Positions 30,442 to 42,239 of a stretch of DNA of 64,000 nt are shown piece by piece. The position numbers and the translations under genes are program-made. Source of the stretch: Limnephilus marmoratus. Lineage: Eukaryota; Arthropoda; Insecta; Trichoptera; Limnephilidae. The first letter of the stretch is position 1. Every line of letters begins with the position of its first letter. Under the pieces are notes generated by a model. The model searched no databases, had not been told where the DNA came from, and was given only the letters and a program-made list of their open reading frames with translations. The stretch covers positions 50,211,285 to 50,275,284 of the forward strand of contig OU862910.1 of assembly GCA_917880885.1 (NCBI GenBank), given 5' to 3'.

Positions 30442-32187
30442 GTAAGACCAATGAATTATTATTGGTAAAACTTTATTAATCCGCCACGTCCTTTTTTAAA
30501 GAATCACGGAAAACCACTGGAAACCAAGTCTTTATCTACATCTCAAATTATTCAACATTCAAACGAAATCACGAAAAAGAAGGGTCCGAAAATAATAACA
30601 CACAAAAAATAAATGTTTACCGTAGCTCAATCTAATGACTTAACCTATTTTATTTGATGGCCCACCAAAATGTATCAAAGGTGAGAATTTCATTAAATGT
30701 TCCATAAGCACAGATTATGGAAATTTCAACAATTACTATAAGAAACAATGGTAAATATGCAGTTAGTCCACCTCATGGATAATACGGAACGTTCATATTG
30801 TCGAAGTTTGATGCATGGCATAAATATACCAATCCCATGCATGGATAATACGGAATGTTCCTTTTTTAACTAATAGACAATCAAATATGACATTTGTCGG
30901 AAGTACCAAGCTTATAAAATAAATTCTCTAAAATAAACTTGCATTTCATCATAATTTTAAAAAACATCCCAGGTTTTGAATGGTTTGTTTGGCAAAGCAG
31001 GGTTTATCTAGCGGGTTTGTGTAATTATTCTAATACATTTCTTTCCATGTTCTACTGTTATAAATACAGGTACAAACTTGTCAATAATTCATTCACTTTG
31101 TTTTATGCAAAAATATTTTTTCTATGATTGGCAGCATTGATTGATTGTCTATGACGATGAATAAATAATGGCGTTACCGCGTGAGTGAATTAATTTTAAC
31201 AAAATTAAAATGTTAAATGCATATTTTTTGCATGTTTTTTGGTCTCCCCCGACATAAATATTCACTTTTCGTAATAATAAAGCGAAATCTAACTGTTTGA
31301 ATAAAAAATATTCCGTATTAATGAGTACCTAAGCGGTTTTGCATAAATAATGAAACAACTATTTACCTGCACAAATCCATACAAAAAAATAAAAAAATGG
31401 CAGCATAGGAAATGTTTTGTACGGGAAATTTAGAACTTTGAACAAAACTTGAATTTTAATGCATCTTTTACCATCTATCCAAACGTTATTAGGGAACGTA
31501 CCCATACTACGTGACCAACTTTTTGCAATTTTTAACCCCCCCCCCCCCCCCCCCCCCGCTCCCCCGTGAATAAAAACCTAAGCCACTCGCCGCTCATTTG
31601 TACCAAGCGTGGTATTTTGAAGACCCCCCCCCCTAAAAATGTCACGTAGTATGGGTACGTTCCCTTAGTTGTTTCTTGAAGTAATTAGTTGAAATGTGGT
31701 GTAATTTCCAAAATCTGTACCTACTGCGGCTTGTGGAAAATTTACCAAAACTTCAAATGGATAGGTATAGTGTATAGAACCCACCAAACTTTATTACCGA
31801 CCTGACATTGATACAGAAATCGTTGCAGTAGGCGAGTTAAAGGTCAGAAAAGTGGCATGCCTCCCCGCCGACGCCTTTCTCTGTTGCACATATGTTTCAC
31901 ACATCTTTCTCTTTCGCTTACGTATTGTAAGGTCATATACCTGCGCGAGAATGGATCGTAACAAGTTCAGGGCGGCATTAAAGTTTGGCGTGTTCTATAC
32001 AACGAATACTTACCAAAATGCAACCCCCCCCCTCACTCGATTGAGTCAGGTATTTTTTGTTGAAGCCTATAGCCGCAGCAAAACAAGCCTTTAAAATATA
32101 TGATGTGGCGGACTTCTAAATAATTATGTGCCAATAAGAATTATAATAATATAACCTATAATCATTTTCAATATATTATTATTTCAG
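30442..32187 (+). other. Intron 1 of gene 2
   Basis: Donor gtaagacc and acceptor ttatttcag fit the exon pairing. It contains a family A MITE at 31492-31664 and, near 30960-31020, a short stretch (aaaacatcccagg, atctagcgggtttgtgtaa) resembling the core repeat of the long-TIR elements. Otherwise it is AT-rich. Confidence 0.6.
31492..31664. mobile_element. PIF/Harbinger-like MITE (family A) in gene 2 intron 1
   Basis: GGGAACGTACCCATACTACG and its inverse at the right end are flanked by TTA on both sides (31489-31491, 31665-31667). Two C-tracts lie inside. It is inserted in the sense intron without touching the splice sites. Confidence 0.9.
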
Positions 32188-32341
32188 TTTCCAGATGATG
32201 AAAGTACCGGTTACTTTATATGCGACCTTTGCGTACTAAGATTGCGAGACAGCTATAACTTTCGAAACCAAGTTGACAGAGTTCAATCTAAATTTAAAAA
32301 TAAACAGGATGAAAATTTCACACTCGACACTTCATTAATAG
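32188..32341 (+). CDS. ZAD-C2H2 gene 2, exon 2 (ZAD C-terminal half)
   Basis: Acceptor atttcag/TTTCC and donor AATAG/gtttgt bound a 154-base exon in phase 0 to 1. It encodes the second ZAD zinc pair in YFICDLCVLRLRDSY (CxxC), then the helix NFRNQVDRVQSKFK and an acidic linker. The leftover G joins the AT of exon 3 to give Asp, keeping the frame into MLENDVKENIV. The gene 3 counterpart (44263-44416) has exactly the same length. Confidence 0.85.
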
Positions 32342-32368
32342 GTTTGTTGTTTTCAGGCATTCCCTTAA

Positions 32369-32689
32369 CCCCTCAGGCCTCGACCATATTTTGTCAGAAG
32401 GTCAATATATTTCCGCTTTGCAATAAAAGCCAAATAAATTGAATATTTTTTAACATATCCGAAAAAAAAGAAAACTCTTTTTTGGTATTGCGCTGATTTG
32501 TACTTGAGGTGACCTTTACAAACCTGTGCTCTAGAAATTAACTATTATTATTATTTTAATTCATTTTAAATTTAAAATGTCACATAATAATAGACCTACT
32601 CTAGCCCGTCAGCGCGCCGGGGTTTGTGGTTAGTGGTTAAGTACCTGAGTTGCACACCCGGCAGGCTGCCGGGGTTTGTGGCCAATGGG
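32369..32689. mobile_element. TTAA-flanked MITE P1
   Basis: TTAA (32365-32368) then CCCCTCAGGCC, ending GGCCAATGGG then TTAA (32690-32693). TTAA duplication with C-rich ends is piggyBac-like. Similar elements P2 and P3 lie at 36683 and 46836. A gccggggtttgtgg motif occurs twice near the right end. Confidence 0.55.
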
Positions 32690-32739
32690 TTAAAACAAAT
32701 ACACTACAGTAATCTTTTTAAAAAATGTGAAAATAACCA

Positions 32740-33030
32740 TGTTTGTTTATAATTAATTTTTGTTTATTATTTAATTGTAAGTACCTCTTTCCCTATTGCA
32801 ACTCCTGTTATATAATGGTCGGATATTTTGTTAGTCACAATACATGAAAATACAGTTTTATTACGGTTACGAATTGCAATATGGTCAATACACGAATAAA
32901 CATTTGTTCCGTTTAAAATTTCGTCCCAGGTCACATCTAATTTTACATTTTCTAAGCCATTTTCACTAAGTAGATTTTGGTATTCTGTAATTACACTATT
33001 TTTGGAATCCAATAAATTCAAGTTAATGTC
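32740..33030 (-). pseudogene. LINE endonuclease fragment
   Basis: The minus-strand frame 33021-32767 (MNLLDSKNSVITEYQNLL, YSCIDHIAIRN, KISDHYITGVAIG) matches the C-terminal half of an APE endonuclease from a Jockey-like LINE: a catalytic SDH-type box (ISDHY) and an IDHI motif. The rest is missing. Confidence 0.7.
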
Positions 33031-33078
33031 ACCACAATTTAATGTGTTTTTTTATGAAAGTTTAAACAATTTTCTGTT

Positions 33079-34235
33079 AAAAAAAATCATTCTTATACAA
33101 AAAACAATACAGCTTTAGGAAAAAATCGAACACACTAGGAGCGATAAATGACTTAATCAGTAAACTTAGAAGCGGCATAGATGGTGGTAATTATATTTTA
33201 TCTATATTAGTTCGCTTTAAAAAAGCCTTTGATACAGTTAGTCATGACATACTTCTCAAGAAACTCAAGAAAATTGGTGTGGTTGGTCCTGCTCTTAATC
33301 TAATCAAATCATATCTTAGCAACAAAAAGCAATTCGTTATCATTAACAATCAAAATAGCAACTATGTTCCAATAAATTATGGAGTTCCGCATGGATCCAT
33401 ACTAGGTCCACTACTGTTCCAAATTTACGTCAATGATATTTCACAATTAATTTTAAATTGTGAAATCTTTCTATATGCAGATAATACAGCAATTTTCTAC
33501 TGGGGTAAAGATTTAGATATCTTACTAGAAAATGCACAAACAGACCTAGGAAAAATCAACAGTTGGCTTCAATCAAATATTTTAACAATGTTAAGATAAC
33601 AGGATACATGAACTTAAGCTCAACCGTAAAATAATTCCTCCACATGTACCCTTAAAAATTGAAAACAATGACCTGCAAACCTTGATCCAGGAAAAATATC
33701 TTGGGCTCTGCATTGATCCGCATTTGACATTTAAACAGCATGTACAAGGTATTAAAGACAAAATCTTACCTCTAATTAGCATATTTAGCCAGCTATCATA
33801 TCTGTTGCCAAATAAATTTAAAAAACCATATTATAGTCTCGTACACTCAAATTTAAATTATTTGATTGAAATCTGGGGAAACGCATGTGAAATATACATA
33901 AATGAATTACAGGTAATACAAAACACGGTAATCAAAAAACTGCTACAAGCCCAGAACATCCACAAAAAAATTATATGTGGAAACAAAACTATTAACATTA
34001 GGAAAACTATATGAATACAATACATGTCTCCTTGTATACAAAATAAACAATAAACTCGTACACACAAACACAGAATTCATTAAAACGTCCCAAGTACGCA
34101 AACACTTTACACGACAACACAATATGCATTTAAACACTATCTACACTAACTATGGTAAACAATCCATTGGTTACGAGGGGGGCAACTTATATAATTGCTT
34201 CCCAAATGACATTAAAATACAAAATTATACTTTTT
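33079..34235 (+). pseudogene. Jockey-like LINE reverse transcriptase, broken
   Basis: Consecutive plus-strand frames cover RT: NDLISKLRSGIDGG, VRFKKAFDTVSHD, NYGVPHGSILGP, then the catalytic box YADN instead of YADD. A shift near 33596 leads to the thumb region (IQEKYLGLCIDPHLTFKQH). Another near 34012 leads to KLYEYNTCLLVYKINNK. Frame breaks and the Asp-to-Asn change show it is inactive. It lies sense-wise in intron 2 of gene 2. Confidence 0.8.
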
Positions 34236-35125
34236 ATTAACACTGTTACTAAATGTTTCATGCATTGTTTATTTCTTTTGTACGCCGATGATATAAAAAT
34301 ATTTGCCATTGTTAGGAATTTAAACGATTGTCTGCTCATCCAAAGCGACTTAGTAAGGTTCGAAGCATTTTGCAATGAAAACAAAATTTACCTAAGTTAC
34401 AATAAATGTAAACAAATAAGCTTCACTAAAAATCACAACGCTATTATACACAATTATTGTATTGGTAACTATTTACTCGAGCGCGTTTACTGTATAAAAG
34501 ATCTAGGCGTACTTTTTGATTCTAAACTCCATTTCGATGCGCACATTGAGAATATTGTGAATAAAGCTTACCGCATGCTAGGATTCGTTATCAGAAACAG
34601 CCGCGAATTTCGAAAACCTGAAACTTATCTTCTACTTTTCTACATGCTGTTCCGTTCTGAACTTGAATACTGCACCTCCATATGGACACCACTTTACGGT
34701 GTCTATAAAGACAACATTGAAAGTATTCAAAAGAAATTTCTGCAATACCTCAATTACAGAATGAGCGCACCTAAACGGGGGTACATAAATATGCTCTCGA
34801 ATTATAACGTCTCCACTCTAACTAACCGGCGAACATACCTTGACCTCATGACGCTTTATAAAATCTGCAATAACGTTATCGACTGTCCTGACCTACTGAA
34901 ACTAATAAACTTCAAAATACCACCCAGAGTATCAAGGCTTAACGACTTATTCCACATTAGCCGGACGCGTGCAAATGCTAGTGTCAGGGATCCAATCAGT
35001 AGAATGTGCGAATCGTTTAATCAAAACCTCAAGGATTCCGACTTATTTTTTGATACACGCAGTACTTTTAGTAGAAAATTGAAGGCTGTTTTCCTACAAA
35101 GTACAATAACTTAGACATTGCTTGG
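34236..35125 (+). pseudogene. CR1/Jockey-like LINE RT C-terminus
   Basis: A long open frame starts inside RT at the intact catalytic box LLYADDIKIFA (about 34275) and continues with LGVLFDSKLHFDAHIENIVNKAYRMLGFVIRNSREF to a stop at 35114. This is the segment missing from the related dead element at 13.8-16.3 kb. It lacks all upstream domains. The long open frame suggests moderate age, or chance preservation. Confidence 0.8.
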
Positions 35126-35505
35126 TTTATAATTTTAACTACCTTTCTTTTTTTTTAAATTTCTGTATGACATTATTTTTTATCTATATAAATTTTTGGT
35201 CTTACCATCAAAATTTTTCCAAAAACAATTTGTAAACTTTTATAAGGATATTGCGCATTTTTTTTTCATCTCTCTGTTTGTAAAATAATATTTACTTATG
35301 TATATACATACGTCTTTTCCGTATTTAACGGTAAAAATATTTGTATATGTTTTTATCTGCTGTTAATGTTAATTCGTGAGAAATAGTTTGGATGCAGGCG
35401 AATTCTCTATTAATTGTTTTGTATATTCTTGTTAATTGACGTCTGTATCTGTATTTTCTCCTTAATAAAAAAAAAATGTAATAATGTAATTTTGTTTCAT
35501 TTCAG

Positions 35506-36584
35506 ATATGCTGGAAAATGATGTAAAGGAAAACATTGTTAAACAAGAATACTCTCCTGAAGATGAATTTCTTTTGTGCGTGGAGATAAAACCCCTGAAG
35601 AGTGAAGAGTCAAAATGTGTATTTAAAAAAGCAGCAAATAAACAAAATTTGTTATTTAAAATTAAAAAAGAAAGGTTGAGAAAAATTATAAAGCCTTCTA
35701 TTCTTACCAAGCGGAATGATGAGCCTTCTAACAAAAACTATTCTATTGATAATGCAATAATAAATAGTAAGAGTGGAGTCCGACACACTGGTAGAAAAAG
35801 GTCCAAAGAAGAATTCCGAGAATTTAGACGCCTCTATGAAAACAAGCGTTACGCCGAGTCCATTCCTTACAAAATAGACAAGACAGATGTCTCCTGTAAA
35901 ATTTGCAATGAGACTTTTGCAAATAATAAAAATCTCGTTAAACATATGCCGGAACATTACCCAAATTTAGTTTGTCACATTTGTGGAAAGTTTGCACTCA
36001 ATGCCAATCTATTAACTAACCACCTTCGCTCACATAATGCCGAGAAGGTGACTTGTTATATATGCAATAAAGTCATGAAGAAGACCAGCATCCTCCGACA
36101 TGTTCAGAAGCACACCGGAGATAACTTCATCTACCCTTGTCAAAATTGCCCTGAAAAATTCTCATCTTGGAACTCGCGCGTCAACCACATGGCCAATGTA
36201 CATCAAGTGGAAGTTCTGAAGTATAAATGCAAAGTTTGCCCGAAGGCTTTCCGACTTTCTGGATATCTAGCGACCCATGTGAGGAGGTTCCATCTTCAAG
36301 AGAGGAACATGCCTTGCCCCGAATGTGGAAAATTATTTTTTTGTAAAAGAGAAATGCAACAGCACATGGTCAAGCATACAAAAGAAAAAAAGTTCCAATG
36401 TGCCCTCTGCTTAAAGAGCTATGGACGTAAGTCCACCCTCAGCCAGCATATGAAAATTCATAATAATAAGAAGCAGTTTAAGTGTACCATATGCGAAAGG
36501 ACGTTTACACAAAAGTGCACACTCAAAGGTCATATGAAAATACACGAAAAGTCAAACCTGTTTGGGCCTTTAACTTTGTTTTAA
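35506..36584 (+). CDS. ZAD-C2H2 gene 2, exon 3 (8 C2H2 fingers)
   Basis: Acceptor ttcatttcag/AT. From ATG 35508 the frame gives 358 residues: acidic N-terminus (VKQEYSPEDEF), basic block (KIKKERLRKIIKPSILTK), GVRHTGRKRSKEE, then eight C2H2 fingers with all ligands. The last finger is CTICERTFTQKCTLKGHMKIH. With exons 1 and 2 the protein would be about 463 residues. Fingers 5-8 match gene 1 almost residue for residue; fingers 2-4 differ. Expected role: nuclear DNA-binding regulator dimerising through the ZAD. No promoter or terminator is evident beyond the shared leader. Intactness of all three exons suggests a working gene. Confidence 0.9.
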
Positions 36585-36682
36585 TCAGTTTCTCTTGTAT
36601 GAAGATTAATTAATTTGACAAGTATTAACACTGACTAAATTGGAAGAGATAAACAGTAAAAAAAAATGGAATTGGCGCTTAA

Positions 36683-37180
36683 CCCCTCATCTTTTAGGGA
36701 GATATTTCTCGCAGCCTGACACGGACTCATATGTCATGCTATCTCATTTTGTATTGCTGTGAAATATATGTGTTGGGAAGATAGAACACATGCTTTTTAT
36801 TTGCATTTAAAAGTATAATACAGACGCTTCTGTAAAATTTTTCAATAATTCCATGAAACAATATTTAGCTTTTGAAATTATTTGTCAAGATTTGCATAAC
36901 AAATATTATTGCATGTATAAAACCTAAAAAAAGAAGTGTAACTTTTCATCTGTAAAGAGGTAATTACAGTTTACACAATAAAAATCGACAGTAAGTGACT
37001 TTAAAAACATCGATGTTTGTGTCCAATTTTTTAAAATTTTAATTGCATATATAATGTCGACTTGTAATGCTAAAAACAAGTCTCATCTGCTTTCAAAATC
37101 ATTATTATTTTGAAATACGTTTAAAAACAGCAAATCTTTTTGAAATTGAATGTCATATTATTTTGTTGAGGCCTGAGGGG
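36683..37180. mobile_element. TTAA-flanked MITE P2
   Basis: TTAA (36679-36682) then CCCCTCATC at the left, GCCTGAGGGG then TTAA (37181-37184) at the right. 498 bp, no ORF, 98 bp after the gene 2 stop. piggyBac-like by its TTAA duplication and C-rich ends. Confidence 0.6.
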
Positions 37181-37184
37181 TTAA

Positions 37185-38188
37185 TTCTACAATGTATTGG
37201 AGTTATCAGATCCATCGACCAACTAAGTCTATATCGATGATTCGACCCAAGTAAATCTGCACTTATTTTGTAACTAATAAAGTATAATAAAACAATTTTG
37301 AAGTAGGTACAACTATTTGAATTTCACTTTTTTTTCTTCATTGAATGCTGCGGAATCTTTTAAAGTGACTAAAACTTTAAACTTTATTCTATTTTTATTT
37401 CTTTCTGACTAGACTGGTTTTAGACAATCACGTCCATCTTTAGACTGGTAAATTTTTTGCTTAACTGTTTGTGTGCTGGATGAAAAATTTTATACCCGTT
37501 GTTACATCCAAAACATACTTTCTTTTCATGGCTTTTTGCATCATAAAAAATGTTTGCAGCGATTGTCAATAAAATAAACAATGAGATGACAGTTCTTGCT
37601 TTTTGTTTCGTAGAGACCAACCATTTTAAAACAATAACAAAGTTTTTAATATTTCTATTTTTGAAACTGACAATTCATGGTGGAATTCCATTATAAGGTA
37701 TTATAATAAAACAAATATAAAACTTTTTTTACTTAATTTTATTGGCCGTAATCGGTTTCAGCTCGTCAAAGCCATCTTCAGACTGGTACAAATTATTCTA
37801 GTTTTATATTTGTTTTATTATAATATATAATAACAAAGTTACTACTGTGTCATTCTTCGTCAAAACAACTTTTGGCCAAAGAAATTTGAATGGATGCTAT
37901 CAGCACTTGAGTAAGGCATACAAAGTGATCATCAGGATAAAGAAGAGGACTGGACTTAAGTTTTGGAGGGAACTTAGAGACTTGGAGAGAACAAGGAATA
38001 TTCAAAATTATTTTTGATTTTATATTTGAGATGTTCAATTAAAGCAATCGACTGAAATTATTGAAATATTCTATCATTAGAATTAATGTGGTAAATCTAT
38101 AAGTACCAAAATTAGGAAAATCTAGAGATTTGGAGCAATCAGTAAATAAAATATAGGAGTTGGGCCATTTAGATGAAATAATAGGTTT
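37185..38188. other. Intergenic sequence between genes 2 and 3
   Basis: Two similar phrases, cacgtccatctttagactgg (37428) and aaagccatcttcagactggt (37768), lie in a 400-bp stretch and resemble 3'-end signatures of retroelements. Nothing coding is recognised. Confidence 0.35.
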
Positions 38189-38570
38189 GACGACCTCCGT
38201 AGTCTAGTGGCTAAGAACCCGGCACGCGCAAATAAATTTTATTTGATTAATTTGTGTTATTTCACAATTAATTAATTTAAAATAATATATAGTATATTTG
38301 CGGCATGTTCCAGAATGGAAGATACTATCAGTATCGCCCTGGTGTAAGACCACCATTCAGAATTGAAACGTTGCTTGAAAATGGCTTTAGCCGTGTTTAG
38401 TGACCAGATCTGAATAGCCAGGTACTTCCCAACCTTCCTCTTCCCCACCTCCTTCCCCTCCCCACTACCTTCAGCCTCACAACATACCCCAATTGGGGAT
38501 GCCATAGTCTCACTGGCTCCAGACGGGAGCAGTTGAGATTCTTGTGCGGTATTCACTTTAAAAAAAAAAA
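38189..38570 (+). repeat. SINE1 copy with deleted box B
   Basis: It begins with the tRNA-like head gacgacctccgtagtctagtgg. About 40 bases including the anticodon and most of box B are missing before acccggcacgcgc. The linker, body and A12 tail are present. Confidence 0.85.
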
Positions 38571-38872
38571 TAATATCTTTGAACAAATTATTGCTTGAAT
38601 TTGAATGTGCCAAATATTTAAGTTCGCAAAAATCACAGTTCTCAGTTATCATAGTTCTGAATCATACCCGTTAATATTTATTACTGTGATGAATTGTCAC
38701 GATCTTTATATATAATCATGTGATTAATATTCTCATGATGGAAAGCCATGTGTTGAAAAAGTTTTGTTGAGTTGTCCGGTTACCCAATATTCGATGAAAA
38801 AGTTGTAATATTATTTATGCCCAATTGCCCATCACTAAAAAAGAAGTAAACAATGTTGTCTATAGTTTTATG

Positions 38873-38990
38873 TTGTCATTGTCAAACAGTCAAATGTCAA
38901 TGAACAAAAATATAAGTACGAGGCTACGAGGTGATTGTTTATTTATGAATACAAGATACAGACTTGAATAGAACCCTGAAAACTTTCAAA
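38873..38990 (+). promoter_or_regulatory. Conserved leader of ZAD-C2H2 gene 3
   Basis: gtcattgtcaaacagtcaaatg and ccctgaaaactttcaaaATG match the gene 2 leader at 30172-30282. The sequence between is diverged. It probably includes the duplicated core promoter. Confidence 0.5.
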
Positions 38991-39113
38991 ATGTGCGATT
39001 TTTATTTCATCAAATCTTCAAGTCGCATATGCCAATGCTGCTTGTCGGAGAATAATCTGAAGAGCATGATAGAAATTTATTCAGAGATGATAAAAAAATG
39101 TTTTGGTATAAAG
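38991..39113 (+). CDS. ZAD-C2H2 gene 3, exon 1 (shortened ZAD)
   Basis: 41 residues, ATG context caaaATGtgc, donor AAG/gtaagac in phase 0. The first zinc pair is in RICQCCLSENNL. Compared with gene 2 it lacks 12 codons between NNLKSM and YSEMIK, removing the segment that links the zinc site to the following helix. The frame is kept. It is unclear whether the ZAD still folds. Confidence 0.8.
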
Positions 39114-39280
39114 GTAAGACCAATGAATTATTATTAGTAAAACTTTATAAGTCCGCCACATCCCATTGTAAGAAACACGGAAAACCACAGGATACTCTTT
39201 ATATCAAACATTCAAAGGGAATCACGAAAAAGAAGAGTCAGAAAATAAACATAATAATAATAATATTTGGATGATTTATA

Positions 39281-39976
39281 GGTAAATATCGGTTCGGACT
39301 GGCCACGCTTATTACGAATAATTTTTAGAAAAAAACTTTAGATTCGCCTTAATTACTATAAAAGGAAACTTTTTGGCTTTGGGGCGGCGGAAAATAATGC
39401 ATTTTAATTTTCAATTGCATTAAACCAAAATTCACTTCGCGAACCGACCCAGCGAAAATCCGCGGCCGTAACTGTCACTTTTGTTGTTAATGTTTTGTTA
39501 ATGTTGGTATTCTTGATAAATTATCAAGAGCTAATACGACTGTAGCCGACTTCGTGAGATAATGCGCGTATTTATGAAATTTGTCTAGCGGGCTTGTTTG
39601 TGTAACATGGTTTGTGATACAAAAGAAAGTGCCCCTTTATAACGCCTGCTCGCGTCAACGCAAGAAAAACATCCCAGTTTTCAAGTGGTTTAGCGGCTAC
39701 GCTAAGTTTGTGAAACATGGTTTGTGATTCGCGGTATTTCATGTAGGTATCCCACGAAGTCGGCTGCAGTCCATAACAGTGACAGCTACGGCCGCGGATT
39801 TTCGCTGCGTCGGTTCGCGAAGTGAATTTTGGTTTTATGCAATTGAAAATTAAAATGCATTATTTTCCGCCGCCCCAAAGCCAAAAAGTTTCCTTTTATA
39901 GTAATTAAGGCGAATCTAAAGTTTTTTTCTAAAAATTATTCGTAATAAGCGTGGCCAGTCCGAACCGATAATTACC
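39281..39976. mobile_element. Long-TIR, Mutator-like element 2 (696 bp)
   Basis: The arms of about 270 bp are nearly perfect inverses (GGTAAATATCGGTTCGGACT at the left, agtccgaaccgataattacc at the right). They are flanked by the 8-bp duplication GATTTATA (39273-39280 and 39977-39984). Between the arms lies a diverged copy of the ~90-bp unit found in the element at 16586. No ORF. Confidence 0.85.
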
Positions 39977-40449
39977 GATTTATAAAGCGCCGTTTTTGTG
40001 AAAAATCACCTCAAGGGCGGGTACAAACTTGTAATATATTTCTAAGATCTAGAAAACTACAAGAAGGACAAACAATTAAAAACAACTTACGACTACAAAT
40101 TGCATCAATTGGTCACCGGTACGAAAATATATGTACAATGTTTTGACCAATGAACGCGATGCTGTCTAAAAATGAGTGAATACAGGACCATACTTAGCTG
40201 GGAGTTCGCAAGCAGAGGACGTAATTTTGAGCACATGTAATAAAAATTATGAAAAATATTTTAATATCAATATAGAATATATTTATTTATTGAAAAATGA
40301 GAAATACATGAAAAAACATAAGCTGCATATCTCACTAGGGCTTTCCTGTAACGAGATATGCAGTTTTACAAAGTAATTTAAAAAAGAAATACATATTAAC
40401 TTTAAAAAAATAATTATAAACCTACAAAAGAAGCACCGAGAACAATTAT

Positions 40450-41045
40450 TCAGACATGAATTATTAATAATTTAATTATAGCTGGGCAGTATGCTCATCG
40501 TTGGCAACAATAACATTATACTGTAAACTAAAAATATAAGGTACCTATTAGTTATGGCTTACCAGATGCATTCATAGGGTGACCATACCACAGTAGCATT
40601 TAATTATTAACAAAAAATAAAGATTGGTAAATAACAACAGCTAAATAATATCAGGTAAATAATAATAAACAATTATGTATATTAAAAATAATAATAATTA
40701 AGTAATAAATTTATATAGTTTATGTAATGAATATAATATATTAAGTAAATAAATATATAAATATAAATAAATTAAGTAGATAATATATAATATAATTATG
40801 AGTAAACAAAAATAAACAATTTATTAATAATAAGTAAATAAACATAGGTAAATTAAGTACATCATAATTATGAGCAAATACTAATAAACAATTATATAGT
40901 ACAGTAAGTAAATTATGATACGAAAGAAGTAGATAATAATAAGTAAATACTTATAACAATAAGCAAATTAAAAGTACATAATAATTAATAATATATAAGT
41001 TTAGTACATACACAGTTATTAAATATGGATTGTATGAGATATAGC
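40450..41045. repeat. AT-rich degenerate tandem sequence
   Basis: Repeated aataagtaaataa and aattaagtaaat phrases with a period of about 12-40 bases. Low-complexity, non-coding. Confidence 0.6.
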
Positions 41046-41054
41046 TAAATTCCA

Positions 41055-41385
41055 GAGTGATTTATGATATAAGCGACAACATGGGTAATCCAAAACCATC
41101 ACTCTCAGTTAGTATACATGTTTTGACCATTTTCTTGAATAAATGTAATGTACCAATAGTTTTTATTTTTTCATTGAGTATATTATAAAGCAACAGAGCT
41201 TTATATGAAAAACTTCTTTGTCCAAAGGATGTTTTGGTATGTACCGGCTGATACATTAAAGAAGAGCCCAATCTAGTATTGCGCACTTGTTGAGATCTTT
41301 TCGCAGTGATAATGTTGTTGAAAAATTTACAGAGAGCCTGTATTATGTACAACTGCCTTATTGTCATAATTTTGCTTTCGCTATA
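41055..41385 (-). pseudogene. LINE ORF2 C-terminal fragment
   Basis: The minus-strand frame RQLYIIQALCKFFNN, SFSYKALLLYNILNE, LHLFKKMVKTC resembles the extreme C-terminus of Jockey-like ORF2. It is interrupted at 41385 by a MITE, so the ORF as a whole is a fusion artefact with MITE sequence. Confidence 0.55.
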
Positions 41386-41769
41386 CAAGGTGTCCGGAAA
41401 CTCGTAGTACAAGCGGGAAACTGGAGAATCCACATCACATTTGGAGTCGATTTTGTGGTTTAACTTTTTTTGATTTGAGCTTTCGTTTTCGAGTAAATCG
41501 GGTCCGAAGTTGGAATTTTTTAGGTTAAATTTGAAAAAAATTTTCACTAGGGGGTTGATTTCAGCTGTGTAATGTCTTATAAAATCGACGAAGGGTAAAC
41601 CGGGCTCAAAATTTTTTTTAACCCTTTAGTTGCCGAAAAATTGGAAAAATAGAAAAAAAATAATATTAAAATCGAAATGCTTAGATCGAAAAAAATAAGT
41701 TTTTTGGGTTCTCTACGTGATGTAGATTCACCAGTTTCCCGCTTGTACTACGAGTTTCCGGACACGTTG
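41386..41769. mobile_element. MITE with ~50-bp TIRs (CAAGGTGTCCGG type)
   Basis: CAAGGTGTCCGGAAACTCGT at the left, with its inverse acgagtttccggacacgttg at the right. The similarity extends through gtacaagcgggaaactgg. TATA flanks both sides. It is related in its terminal motif to the MITE at 19151-19755. Confidence 0.85.
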
Positions 41770-42239
41770 TATAGTAACTGTGATGAATACATAAAACTTT
41801 TCTTGAACATTATTTTTAAAATTAATTTTTGTGCAATATTTAAAGGTCTAGAGCCTTAATGACAAGAACCCCAACAAATAACGTTATATGAAAGCATTGA
41901 TTGAAAAAGAGCATAATATACAGTTTTTAGTGTAATTTTGTCCAATATATTTCTTAGAGTCTTGAAGATATAGGCTAGCTTTCTTATGAGTGTATTTTGG
42001 AAAGTATAAGCAACATTTAGTGGTGGGCGACACAGTAGTAGAAGGATTTGATCTGGCCCAGTTAATAATAATATCCGTTAAAATTTTCAAGAATCAATCA
42101 TTTTTTCAAAATTTCAAGTCCTCTGCGCCACCTCATGATCATATGTGAAAAAAAAATTTTTTTCAACAGCCACATATCCATAGCAAAATTTAGTAATACA
42201 GGGTTGACGAAATTCGAAAAAAAAATTTTTTCAACCTCT

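Larger units (their letters stand above)
32342..35505 (+). other. Intron 2 of gene 2, filled with TE fragments
   Basis: It holds a TTAA-flanked MITE 23 bases after the donor and three LINE fragments (32.74-35.11 kb). The acceptor ttcatttcag precedes exon 3. The LINE fragments in sense orientation with open frames could confuse gene prediction. Confidence 0.7.

Noticed and set aside
37730..37800. Possible hammerhead-like core on the minus strand (ctgaaga ... gaaac)
   Set aside because: The CUGANGA and GAAA parts are there, but stem II pairs poorly and no stems I and III can be drawn, so it is not supported.
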